Source: Turnera subulata (taxonomy: Eukaryota > Streptophyta > Magnoliopsida > Malpighiales > Passifloraceae). From it: a DNA stretch of 64,000 bases. Positions 8,776-19,832 of this stretch are shown here, piece by piece. The translations under genes were made by a program, and so were the position numbers. Every line of letters starts with the position of its first letter. Position 1 is the first letter of the stretch. The notes under the pieces were generated by a model. That model saw only the letters and a program-made list of their open reading frames with translations. It made no database searches and was not told the origin of the DNA. Location: NCBI GenBank assembly GCA_028386065.3, contig JAKUCV010001604.1, positions 277,735-341,734 on the forward strand, given 5' to 3'.

Positions 8776-9240
8776 CAATGACCCATGCCCCACATTGAAA
8801 GTAAGTGAGAGAAGTCTTGGACATATATGCACCAAGTTGTTGGCGAATAAAGTGAATTTTTTGTCCTTGTATTCGCCTCGAATTTTGAATGTGGTCATTG
8901 TACTCAATTTCTATGGATTTTGGTCTCTGCACTCTATGTTTACATTAAACTTGGTACTTCTGAACACGTGCAATCATTTGATTATCATTATGTGGTATTT
9001 AAATTGGACCAATTGAATGATGACACGTGTCCGTAAGTACCAAATTTAATGAAAACGTCGAGTATAATGACCAAAATCCATGAAAATTGAGTACAATGAC
9101 CACATTTAAAATCCGAGGGGAGTACAGGGACCAAAATCCACTTTATCCAGTTGTTGGCTACCAAATGACCTCAAGTTTAAACTTTTGGGACACATGGTTT
9201 CGGTCCAGCCTTTGAGATTATTCTAAGCTAGTCTACTACT
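8776..9240. repeat. Dispersed repeat, copy 2, interrupted by MITE
   Basis: Parallels 8436-8582: the same TGAGAGAAGTCTTGGACATAT stretch, the same CACCAAG before the insertion, and CACATGGTTTCGGTCCAGCCTTTGAG after it. The central 305 bases are the inserted MITE. Confidence 0.6.
8845..9149. mobile_element. MITE with long inverted repeats and 9-bp target duplication
   Basis: A 305-bp element whose two halves are inverted copies over more than 100 bases. The left arm begins GAATAAAGTGAATTTTTTGT; the right arm, read in reverse, begins TGGATAAAGTGGATTTTGGT. It is flanked by a perfect 9-bp direct repeat, GTTGTTGGC, at 8836-8844 and 9150-9158. A 9-bp duplication and long terminal inverted repeats fit a Mutator-like (MULE) MITE. 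The empty paralogous site at about 8490-8510 has a single copy of the corresponding sequence. It carries no coding capacity. Confidence 0.8.
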
Positions 9241-11003
9241 CACCTTATACCACTACTAATCGGAGGGAGATCCTCACCATGTGGGATGCTAGATCAAGAG
9301 GTTACGAGCCGCCGTGGGATCATACCACTTAAGGGAAAGTATCCGGTCTATTTGGTTCGGTCAGCATTATTCGGTCCGAATTTGTGTGGAGGGTGTTCGA
9401 ACCAATGTTCGAACCCGATTTGACCGAAATATTTCGGTCCGGACATCGGTCAGCTCGAATTGTCCGAATAACAGAAAATAAAAGACCCAAAATAAAAAAT
9501 TAAGAATCCAAATTGAAATTACAAACTTTGCTGACTTCAAATTTAAATTGCAATCAGTTATCGAAATGAAGAAACATAAAAGTTCAAAGTTCAAATACAT
9601 GACCAAAATCTAAATTATCCAAATTCAAATACATCAAAAATTATCCAAATTATCCAAATCTGCACTACCAAATATAAGCTTCTCCAAGTTGATGAGGAAA
9701 TCCAGAGAGCACCCCATCAATATTTCTTCCTTCGTCCTCTTCACAATCACAGGGACCAAAAATTCAGTAAGAGCATATATACATATGGCTGCAAACAAAA
9801 ATAAGCAAACAGTGCTGTCACATTTTACAATTTACAAATTAATTGAAACAACAAATTCAAGCAAATGGTTTGTTAAGCTACTCAAGTAGATTGGCAGTCT
9901 CGGCTTTTCCTGGAAGTTGGGTACTTGACATAAACAGAAACATGTCCATTTGAGTGCTTGACATAACTACCTTGCAATGGGCTAGAAAACATCTAGGCAC
10001 ATGGTTAATTTGTGGGAAACCGGTTTGTGCTAATGTTCTCATGCCAAATATGTTGATTTTGGAAGCATAATCCACAAGGACAATAACACACTTCCATAAT
10101 CAAATTAATACAATGTTAGAAATCCCCGATAAACATGTCCAGACAGATTCTACTCATGGTAAGAATCAACATTACACCAAAAAAGACTCATCCTTCACAA
10201 ACTTAATCAAAAAGAATAAACCCAACAAACAAAATTATAGATAATGAACAAAAAGGGTACACTAACAGTAATGAACGCACATTCTTATTCCAACAAACAA
10301 AATTGTACCCTCCAAAACTCTCCCTTTCACTTTCTGCCACCTGGGTTTACAGATACATACGAAGAATAACAGATTAAAAGAGGGAGAAGGTGTTACCTGG
10401 AAGCGAATTTCCAGAACCAGAGAGGGTTTAGATGAGAGGGCTCAGACTGAAGGCAATAGTATGTGTGTAACCACACTACGATACAAAAAAGGGAAGAAAA
10501 AGAAAGAATCGAAATCCAGGAGCATTAGACTAAATAAAAAGATAAGAAAAGCAATTAAAAAGATGAAAAGAGAGAGAGGGAGGGAGGAGGGAGAAGAAGA
10601 TATATATTACCGAATTGGATGGCGTGCAAGGCGACGATGAGGATTGCAGACGACGATGGAGATGTCACCGACGCAGACTCGCAGTGAAGAGCTCGATTCG
10701 ATGGAGATGTCACCGTCACAGACTCGCAGTGAATAGTTCGATTCGATGGGTGCGATTTCAGTGTTAGGAACTTAGGATTAGAGGAGAGAGGGAGTTCGAT
10801 TCGATGGGGATGGGGAAATGGGAATTGGGGATTTCTGTTAGGTTAGAACTTAGAGGGGAGATAGACAATTCAATTCAATTGATTTTATGAATTGTGTGTG
10901 TTAGGCTGTTAGCTGTCTTCCTTCTTTTAGTTTAATTCTTTTAATTTTTTTTCCTCACAAAACGCAACGTATTATTTACTTTAGGGGTTTGGCTGCAGTT
11001 AGT
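9241..11003. other. Intergenic; fragments of low-copy repeats
   Basis: 9345-9475 contains TTCGGTCC/GGACCGAA motifs in both orientations, like the ends of degraded hAT-type elements. 10654-10743 is a 45-bp tandem duplication (starting CGATGGAGATGTCACCG). The rest is AT-rich, with short frames lacking any recognisable domain. No gene can be supported. Confidence 0.4.
10654..10743. repeat. 45-bp tandem duplication
   Basis: Two head-to-tail copies of a unit starting CGATGGAGATGTCACCG, differing at a few positions. Confidence 0.65.
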
Positions 11004-11011
11004 ATAGTATG

Positions 11012-11926
11012 TAGAGATGGCAATTGGGTAGGGTTGGGTAGGGTAAGCAAGACCCAAACTCGGACCCTTAATTAAATCGGGTAGGGTAAGAATGGACTAA
11101 TTATGAATCGGGTAGGGTAAAATTTAATTTTTTTGCCCAACGGGTAATACGGGTCTGGGTAAGGGTATACCCGCTACACCCGCTAAGTAAAAATCAAGTT
11201 CTAATTAAACAAAATCCTACAATTATTAAATTAGCATTCATGAAATATGTTCCAAGTTCAAGTATAAAAATTTTAAAAATAACAAGAAGTCCAAAAATTT
11301 AAAGTAGCGTGTAACGTTTTTCAACTTAAAATCCAAATAATTTTTTTATTTCTTAATCTCCATCCTCTTCTCTACCAAGAGCAACATATATTTTTCTAAA
11401 AAAAAAGTTAATATTATTAAATAATATAAAAATAAGAATCTTATAATAAATTAAAAATATAAATTAATATTGAATGCTTATTTTCTTTTTCCATATTATT
11501 ATCATAAACAATTGTAGGATAATTATAAATTATTGTTCCTTTAAAGACAAAGAAAAATTATAATAACATAATATTAGTTTAGGGTTGTAGAGCATAAAAT
11601 TTCAATAGACAGAAGAGGAGGTGAACGTAATTTCAATAGAAAAAGAAGAGGAGGTGAGTGGAAAAGAATTAAAGGAGCAAAAGAAAGAAACTCAAGTTGA
11701 TTTTTATATTACGGTTATAGATTTTAAAATATTATAATGGATTGGGTCTAACGGGTAGGGTAAAACCTAGACCCTTACCCAGACCCATACCCTACCCGGA
11801 CTCGGTCAACTCGGGTCCGGGTAATACCCTACCCTCTTTTTACCCGGTCAAAGTCGGGTAATACCCTACCCATAAAAGCGGGTTTCGAGTGGGTATCGGG
11901 TAGACCCGGAAAAATTGCCATCCCTA
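11012..11926. mobile_element. Non-autonomous hAT-type element with 8-bp target duplication
   Basis: Ends are inverted: TAGAGATGGCAATTGGGTAG on the left and, in reverse from the right, TAGGGATGGCAATTTTTCCG. It is flanked by a perfect 8-bp direct repeat ATAGTATG at 11004-11011 and 11927-11934. The 8-bp duplication and TAGGGATGGCA-type ends are those of the hAT superfamily. The 915-bp interior is AT-rich with no transposase. Subterminal zones are full of GGGTAGGGT on one side and CCCTACC/ACCCG on the other, probably transposase-binding repeats. Confidence 0.85.
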
Positions 11927-11964
11927 ATAGTATGCTTTAGATTGGGATGGGGGTTGTTTAAAAC

Positions 11965-12158
11965 TAGGGGAGAAGACCGATTGGTTTTTTGGTCAGACCG
12001 GAATTCGCCCAGGCATCCCAAACCAAAATATAAGGCTCATTCGGTCCTGACCGAACCAAACCAAAAATTTTTATTTGGTTCGGTCATTGTTCGAATCAAA
12101 AAAATTCCGGTCCGAACACCAGTCTTTTCGGTCAGTCCGATTCAGCTGCTCACCCCTA
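11965..12158. repeat. Short inverted-repeat element with TAGGGG ends, possible hAT MITE remnant
   Basis: About 194 bp running from TAGGGGAGAAGACCGATTGG to a right end which in reverse reads TAGGGGTGAGCAGCTGAATC. The interior has TTCGGTC/GACCGAA in both orientations. The bases outside (TTTAAAAC and ATACCACT) do not match, so no target duplication remains. The assignment rests on the ends only. Confidence 0.4.
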
Positions 12159-13189
12159 ATACCACTATCGCGCCGTCTAGGAGAAGATGGTCATTGCTGG
12201 AAAAGGTGAGAAAGAGCCAGATTTGCCCAGCTGAGCCAAATACTGCCAAGAGGCCATTGCTGGATGTGAGCATGTGTGCTCTTGCTCACTATTGAACGAG
12301 AAACTTCTTGGAGAGGGGTTGCCGGAGTGCAAGAGCCACTACGCGCCTGCGAGAGTACCCCATTATCGTAACTTGTCAGTGGCCATGCCTCGTTTGTTAC
12401 TACAAGTCGCTGTGAAGCCCGACGCTATCTTACTAAGGTCTTCAAAATGGGAAACACAAATAATGACAAGAAACTGAAGATATGAGAAGAAAGAAATATA
12501 AATCTTAATCTAGAAATAAAAAAGTTAAAATAATAAATAATTCAAAATTAAAGGACCCCACAAGACACGTGTTACTTTTTTTTTGTTTACTTGTTATTAC
12601 AGGTAATTTGGACAAAATTGTTAGCTTTTCATCAAGTTAGATGACATAACGTTTGACATCTGAAAGAATGAGACATGAACATTAATTTCATTTAAATAAA
12701 GGGACATTATGTGTCATTTAACCTATATACAACATTTCCCAGTTCCGGCAAAAAAAATACACACTTTTAGGCTATCAGCGGTGAACAACGAACACAAAAT
12801 ATCTAACAATTTATTTGGATTAGTGTTGGATTGTAATTATTTTTATTATGATTGATTTGGTCCAACTCGGATAAAAAAATTAGTCCTATTTTCTGGCAGC
12901 CTCATTACTTAATTGGGTTAAATATAAAAATTAATTAAGATTATTTCTAGATTTTTTTCAAATAATTAAGATTTTATTTGTATGTTTTGTATGGAAGAAA
13001 ACAATCAGGTAAAATTAATATCTTGATTCATTAATATGGATCATTTGATGATTGTTTTACTTTTGGATTGAGGAAAAAAAAATTGGTAATTTTCAAGTTT
13101 AGCCGACATTTTTGGTACTTTAGGAAAAAAAATTAGGCCGCCCAAAGTATGATTGAATTTGAAATAAGTGTGATGAGGTCAAATTTGTT
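12159..13189. other. Intergenic, no feature supported
   Basis: 12160-12480 is somewhat GC-richer than its surroundings and may be a decayed gene or element fragment, but its frames have no recognisable domain. 12480-13189 is AT-rich with nothing seen. Confidence 0.35.
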
Positions 13190-13640
13190 ATTATTGATTT
13201 GGGCCGAGATTGAGAAAGTTGGGTCTGGATTCCGACGATGCGTATCCACAGTTCGAATGGATCCCGCATTTCGCCAAATATAACCAAATTTTCCTAAGCA
13301 GGCCTCGCAACTCTATATAAGGAACGCGATTCTGCCAAGTATATCATTCATGACGTCACTTACATTTTTCTTAAGCGTTCTTTCCTCTTCCAGTCAATAC
13401 ACACTGTACTAATTTAGACATTGGAGTATCTCTGGGTATAGACACTCTATGTCTCCTAAATATACGTGCATTCATTTTGCAGGTGATATATGGACCCAAT
13501 AAATCTACAAGTCATCAAATTGCAATCTGGTCCGGTATTGATTTTAAAAATTTAGTGGCCGTACTGTCCATGCTATTAGGGGGCTCTATGATTCTCTTAG
13601 CAGATCGCGAAAGGCAGAAATCCAAAAGGTAAAAAAAAAT
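13190..13640 (+). mobile_element. Degraded Ty3/gypsy (Tat-like) LTR end with promoter and primer-site remnant
   Basis: Contains CTCTATATAAGGAAC (TATA box, about 13312-13320) and then ACTAATTTAGACATTGGAGTAT, which resembles the ACTGACTTGAGCATCGGAGT stretch common in U5 of plant Tat-lineage LTRs. ATTTTGCAGG follows about 70 bases later, and ATTTAGTGGCCGTACTGTCC near 13552-13571 resembles the TTGGCGCCGTCTGTGGG junction where primer site and LTR end meet. No single motif is exact, but their order and spacing agree with the family. The other LTR and the coding region are absent. Confidence 0.4.
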
Positions 13641-15009
13641 CAACTTTTGTCAAGTTTTTAGGATGGAATTTATGTTCAAGTATTGAAAGAGGAGTATAAT
13701 TATAACTGAATTAGGAAGGACTTAGTAGAATTTTAGATTTTTTAAAAAAAGATGAATATTACGAGCTCCATACAAACTAGAAATTCCTTACCATTTATTT
13801 TGTTTTAACCTATTGTAACAGCTACATCCTCTTTGACTTGGGTTCAGTGGCGAATAGTATTTGGAAAAAAAAACTCGTCATGTGCGTGTAACACACTGAT
13901 TGGATGGTGATATATATATAAGAAGGAATCTACATCATTCTAATATATTTTTCTATAGAAAAAGATAAAGAAAAATAACACTTAAATTTACCTTAATTTT
14001 TTCGTAGCTTGTCTCTATGAATTTTTTTTTTTAATGTAGACGGACTAAGAGTTTAGATGTATGTTTTCGAATGAATTTCAATTTCAACTAAATACAAAGA
14101 GAATAATAGTGTATCAAAGTAGGCCTATATATATAAATACATATACTCGTAACAAAAAAGTATAAAAAAGAATTGAAAGGATGAGGGAGAGGTGTGTCAC
14201 TCCTGACATATCTATCTCTATTTATATTTTAAAAATTTTTACTTAATGTTAGCAGGTTCTAAAAGACATTGTCTTTAAAAAAAAACTCAAGAGACATACT
14301 CTTTATACCATAGAATTCCAATGATTTGTATTTAATTTAAGAATGGGATGCTAAAAGTTTTTATAAAATATTTACTAAATAATAAAAGAATATTATTATA
14401 TTAATTGGGAAAATACTATGCGTACAGATTGCAACTTGGCATTCTGTTTTCGTAAAGGACAGGGTTTCTAATTATATATATATATATATATATATAGCAC
14501 ATCAGATTAACCTCATTGGGGCAATTGATGGACAAGAAAAAAGCCCACCAGAAAAGCAAAGTAAGAAAACAAAGGCCCAAAAGCCATAGCGTCGAAACAC
14601 TGCAGGCCCGTATTTGTCCAAATAGTGATACTTTCATTCTGGTCCAGAATTTCCTACTAAAAATCCATATGAATCTGACTCGGCCCGCTTAGCCCTCCCA
14701 AAGGGAAAGGTTTTCAGCTGAGGTCTTAATAAGGTAAAACTTTCGTTTTACCTTTTGGGTACATAAGAATAAGATAAACAATTTTAACCCCTAAAGGGTA
14801 AAAAAATGACGGGGAAAATGAAAATCTCCCCCGGTAGAAAAGGAGCTTTATCTTTTGTCCTCATTTGACCTAATAAACCCTTGAAAAAACTTCTCTAGGG
14901 TTTAAGGCCTTTTTTTTGAGAGGGGAGGCTGCGAGTTCTCTCTGGGTACTGGTGTTTCATTTCCAGCCTTTAGGGTTTCTGATTTCTACCAAAATCTTTC
15001 AAATTCACC
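13641..15009. other. Intergenic and promoter region of the PPR gene
   Basis: AT-rich. It contains a (TA)n microsatellite at about 14475-14497 and no credible open frame. The last 300 bases should hold the promoter and 5' untranslated region of the PPR gene; I see no clear TATA box at a fitting distance. Confidence 0.4.
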
Positions 15010-18000
15010 ATGTGGGCTCTTCGTCGACATGCTAATCCTCTTTCCGTCAAGTAATTTCTCTTCCTCTCTCACTCTTTTCCTTTACTCATTCTGTTCGTTT
15101 AAACTAATCTCCCGGAAAGGGAGGTAAAGGGATGATTTTGTGGGTTTCTGTTAATTTGTTTGGAGAATATGGCCAATGGGTCCTTTCCTTTTTTTTGCAT
15201 ATTTTGGAATGTATCTCTTCATTCTTTCTTTGATGGATAAAGACTCGTTCTTTATTTTTGCTTCATCGTAAATCTGTGGTTTTCTCTGTTCAGGCTTCGG
15301 TTTCGGGGATTGGGAATTGGGACATACCATGCCTGTTGTGCTAAGGCAGAAGTATCTTCTTCTAGTGGCTCTCAAGAGGAGGCTACTTCTATCTTTTTCT
15401 CCAAATCTTATCACACCGGAGGAAGTGTGAGGAATCTACTCCACCACCAGACCCTGAATGTTGATTCAGAGTTCTCCATGGGGAGGCGTGGCCTCTCTTC
15501 GCAAGCTGGTGCAGAAAGTAGCGGAAGGGAGGATGATGACGATTTGGAGGATGGCTTCTCTGAGCTCGAAACTGCTTCAGGTGGTGTTCCAGACCATGGA
15601 AATGAGGACGAGTTGATTTCTGAACCCGAATTGTCAGATGTTGACAATGATGGTAATGAGGATCCCTCTGCACTTGAATCATTGGAGACTGATGCAGGAG
15701 GGAAGAAATATCACAAAACAAAGGCTTATTCAGAGATTTTCAAAGTTATCATCTCTTCTCCGGGGGATCCTGTTCATGTTGCCCTTGATAAGTGGGTCGG
15801 AGAAGGAAATGAAGTGAGCCGGGATGATTGTCAAGTGGCATTGTTCTTGCTTCGAAAACGGAGAATGTATGGGAGAGCCCTGCAGGTGACTTGAATTGAT
15901 ATTTTAAGTGCAACTTATTTTAATTCTTATTGGGAGAAATGATCCCGATTGACCTTTATTTCATGCTAATTCTTTGGTGCTATGCACTTGTAACTGTGTC
16001 CATGCCATTTTTCACGAGTATACATGTCCGTCCGTGCTCATTTCTGATAAGTAATTTGTCGTTGTGATCATTGGACGCCATCTCAGTTCTTTTGATATCG
16101 ACGTTGATCCGCATATCTCATGTTCTTGTTCTTCAGTAAATTTGTAACTTGATTGTTCACATGAGCATCATTTTTATCTTATGGTATATTTTTTGGGGTC
16201 AAATATCAGATAAACGCTTCTCTTAGTCTTTTACACTTCGTGTGTTCTACTAGTTTCCACTTCATTTAAAACATTTTCTCCATCGATTTGAAATGTCAAG
16301 TGGTCCTAATCATGCCGGAGAGCTATTTCACACAGGTAAATGAAGTAAGATAAGCAGGTCTCTTTTTGGTGGATATCCTTCACTGATATGTAGAAGAGAT
16401 TGAGATGTCTCTTTGCCAATATATTGAGATGTCTCTTTGCCAATATATCTGAAGCAATTTCAAATGGTCTTCGACTGAATAGCTGCTCTAGGCAGTGCAG
16501 ATAATGTAACGCAACTATTGTATGGCGTTATTCCAGACTTAGTAGTGCTTTTGGATTCATGGGGATTATGACAACAATTGTGTTTCCTTCAATAGCTCAT
16601 TTTTTCTGAACTATTCCCTGGCTGTATTAGTCAAAAATGGTTTTTTGATATATATACATTGATGGCTGTCCACTTCTATTAAAAAAATGGGTCAGATGCG
16701 TCTAAAATTTCATAATTTATTTTTATCTAGTTACCTTTGACACCGATTCTTGCTTGTTGCTTTTGCATCACCCATCCTTGATAGAATAATGAAGTTATGA
16801 CTTGTTTATGTTCTCTTTGTTTTTTTTTTTCCCTTGATGAATAAGTCATGAACTTGTTTTTGTTCCCTTTTTGTTGATCTTTGTTCCACTTTGTATGTGG
16901 AGATCTTTTTTTTGGGGTTGCATAACAGATGCATCCTCTTTAGGATGCTTGATCAATTATCTCTTTCATTCCTTATACTTTCTTGCTTTTGTAGCTCTCT
17001 GAGTGGATGGAGGCAAGTAAGAAACTTGACTTTGGTGAGAGAGATTATGCTTCACGCCTTGATTTGATTGCCAAGGTTCGCGGACTCCCAAAGGCACAGT
17101 ATTATCTGGAGAATATTCCAAAATCAATGAGAGGAGAAGTAGCATACAGGACCTTTTTGGCAAACTGTGTCCGTGCTAGCAATGTGGGGAAAGCAGAGGA
17201 AACATTTAACAAAATGAAGGACCTGGAATTCCCAGTAACATCATTTGCTTGCAACCAGCTGCTGCTCCTCTACAAGAGGCTGGACAAGAAAAAGATAGCT
17301 GATGTATTGTTATTAATGGAGAAGGAGAATGTCAAGCCTACCCTCTTCACTTACAAACTCTTAATAGACACCAAAGGGCAATCCAATGACATAACTGGGA
17401 TGGATCAGATTGTAGAAACAATGAAGGCTGAAGGCGTTGAACCTGACTTTGATACCAAGGCTGTCCTAGCCAGGCACTATATATATGGCGGACTCAAAGA
17501 GAAAGCTGAAGCTCTATTGAAAGAGATGGAAGGTGGGAACTTAAAAGAGAACCGTGTGGCTTGTCAGTTTTTGCTTCCTCTGTATGCCATGCTCGGAAAA
17601 GTTGATGAAGTGAAGAGGGTTTGGGAATCCTTCGAGAAGGGTCCCAGGCTTTATGAATGCATGGCCGCGATCGAAGCATATGGAAAACTAGGTAAAGTTG
17701 ATGAAGCCGAGGCAGTGTTTGAAAGGGCGGTGACGACGTTTAAGAAGCTCTCGTCAAGGCATTATTCTGCACTCTTGAAGGTTTATGCAAATCATAAGAT
17801 GCTAGCCAAGGGAAAAGATCTGGTAAAGCGAATGGGTGATAGTGGTTGCCGGGTTGGCCCGTTGACATGGGATGCCCTTGTTAGGCTTTATGTGGAAGCA
17901 GGGGAGGTGGAAAAGGCTGACTCTATCTTGAACAAGGCAGCACAGCAAAATCAAGTGAGGCCATTGTTTAATTCATTCATGGCTATCATGGATCAGTATG

Positions 18001-18242
18001 CAAAGAGGGGTGACGTACATAATGCAGAGAAGGTATTTCACAGGATGAGGCAGGCTGGTTACTTCGGCCGACACAGGCAGTTCCAAGCTCTAATCCAAGC
18101 TTACGTCAACGCCAAGGCTCCGGCCTATGGTTTCAGGGAAAGGATGAAGGCAGATAATGTATTCCCCAACAAGACTTTGGCTTCTCAGCTGGGTCTGGTT
18201 GACGCATTTAGGAAGACAGCCGTGTCAGATTTGCTTGACTAG
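15010..18242 (+). CDS. PPR596: P-class pentatricopeptide repeat protein, mitochondrial, PPR596-like
   Basis: Three coding exons: 15010-15050, 15294-15885 and 16995-18242, all GT-AG and in frame, giving 626 residues. The N-terminus (MWALRRHANPLSVK) is rich in Arg and free of acidic residues for about 38 positions, as expected of a mitochondrial presequence. Residues about 75-150 are strongly acidic. From about residue 155 the protein is made of helical PPR repeats without E or DYW tails, so it is P-class. The product should bind organellar RNA. Start, length and exon pattern resemble the Arabidopsis group of PPR596 (At1g80270, 596 residues), reported to affect editing of mitochondrial rps3. 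The orthologue call is from memory of the family; a close paralogue such as At1g15480 is possible. Intron 2 holds a 24-bp tandem duplication at 16400-16447. Confidence 0.85.
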
Positions 18243-19832
18243 AGTCTCGAAATCATCTTCTTCGAATGCATAGATGGCTCTAATTTCACTATCATTTCTC
18301 AATGAACCGGTTTTGTTGTAGGGGAAAACTTTTGGTTTATTTTATGCAGACCGTCGTCGCTTGTAGTGTTCTAAGATTAATGTTCTTGGTAATTATGTTT
18401 TATCTTTACAAAATGCGCACGTTTTATTGTGCATTTCCCGGAGTCGTTATGCTAAGGCTTGAAGGGTGTGCCACTTTACGTGCATAAAGATTTCATGGTC
18501 TCCTGGAAAAGGAAAATATAACCAATTTTATTATAGAATTGTTATTAGGGTCAAATAAGATGGTGGATTAATTGATTGAATTGAAGGCTTCAGTAAAAGT
18601 GTCAAAAAATGAAGGAAAAAATTTCAAAATTTGATATTATTAAACATCTCACTGGAAACTTTTTTTTTTTTATTGGCTAATTTGAGTTTTGTATTTAAGA
18701 AAATAATTTCTTTGAATCAATCTCCTATATTTATATCTGTCATAGATTTGGAAGAATCTGGAAATCAAGCCTCACTAATGTTTTAAAAGGCAAGAAAAGG
18801 TGAATTCTCGATGAAAGATTTTCAATGATATGTTAATCGCTTTTTATGTTTCAATTCTCTATAATGTTATTTTTTATATATATTTTATCTTTGTGCTTTG
18901 TTGAATATTTATTGATTTATTATATTAGATGAAAAAAAATAAGCTTTTGTTCATAATAATGTTCTTACTAGTTAGTGTACAGGAGCACTGGTGAATACTC
19001 CATATTATATTAGATGAAAAAAAAAAAGCTTTTGTTTATAATAATGTTCTTACTAGTTAGTGTACAGGAGCACTGGTGAATACTCCATATGGTCAGGCTC
19101 GAATGATTTTTTTGGAGAAATAGGCTCGACTGATTTTAGAGATAAGAAAGAACAACTAAAAATTGAAAATTTCATATGGTAAGGCTTGAATGATTTTAGA
19201 TCAGAGTCAAAGATCCAATCAACTTTGCCAAAGTTTTGGTACTCATTATTAAAAAAAAAAAAAAAATCAGTTGAGAGCCAAAAAGAAAGAAAAAAAATAA
19301 AATAATAAAGATGAGTGGATTGTCGGAGAATGGGATCGAATCAAATAGTTGAGTGATGCGGTGGCGTCTCTGGCCGAAGAGGATAAAAGCAAGAGAGGGG
19401 GGTAGAGAAAGCAGTAGACTAGAGAGAGAACTTTTGAAATCCCTAGATTTTGCAAAAAGCAAACCCTAATAACACACAAAAATCCCCCAATATATATCAT
19501 CGAAATTGGGGCTTTAATTCACGACGCTCCATCCTCTACTCAACAGGTGCTCCTTCTCCCTCTCTTTCTCTCTCGTTTTTTTTTTTTTTTTAAATGTAAA
19601 TTTTGCTTTAATTTATTTGTCTCGGCTACATTTTTCTTTAGCTTAGAGTCGCTACTGATCCCTCCTTCGTTATTTCATATTTTTCATCCTTTTTGTTATT
19701 TTTCTTCTTCCTCCGTTCGCTGCGTTGTTAATTTCTTATTGTCTTAAAAATATTTATTTAGTGATTATTCCTTTTATGTTCTGTTTTAGGGTTTCAAATA
19801 CGTAGAGACAATTGTTCTGTTGTATTGGCTCC
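18243..19832. other. Intergenic between PPR and RSRC2-like genes; 85-bp tandem duplication
   Basis: 18243 to about 18500 should be 3' untranslated region of the PPR gene. 18918-19090 is an 85-bp head-to-tail duplication (units start near 18918 and 19003, TATTATATTAGATGAAAA). From about 19430 the sequence (CCTAGATTTTGC, then AAACCCTAATAACAC) looks like the transcription start region of the RSRC2-like gene, with a 5' untranslated intron possible at 19546-19790. The short frames lack domains. Confidence 0.4.

Noticed and set aside
12274..12477. 67-codon frame in a GC-richer patch
   Set aside because: No domain, no splice context and no second copy; may be a decayed gene piece but cannot be supported.
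13310..13628. Small gene with TATA box, intron and a membrane-segment peptide
   Set aside because: A frame after TTTTGCAGG does encode a hydrophobic stretch, but the motif order is better explained by a decayed Tat-like LTR end.
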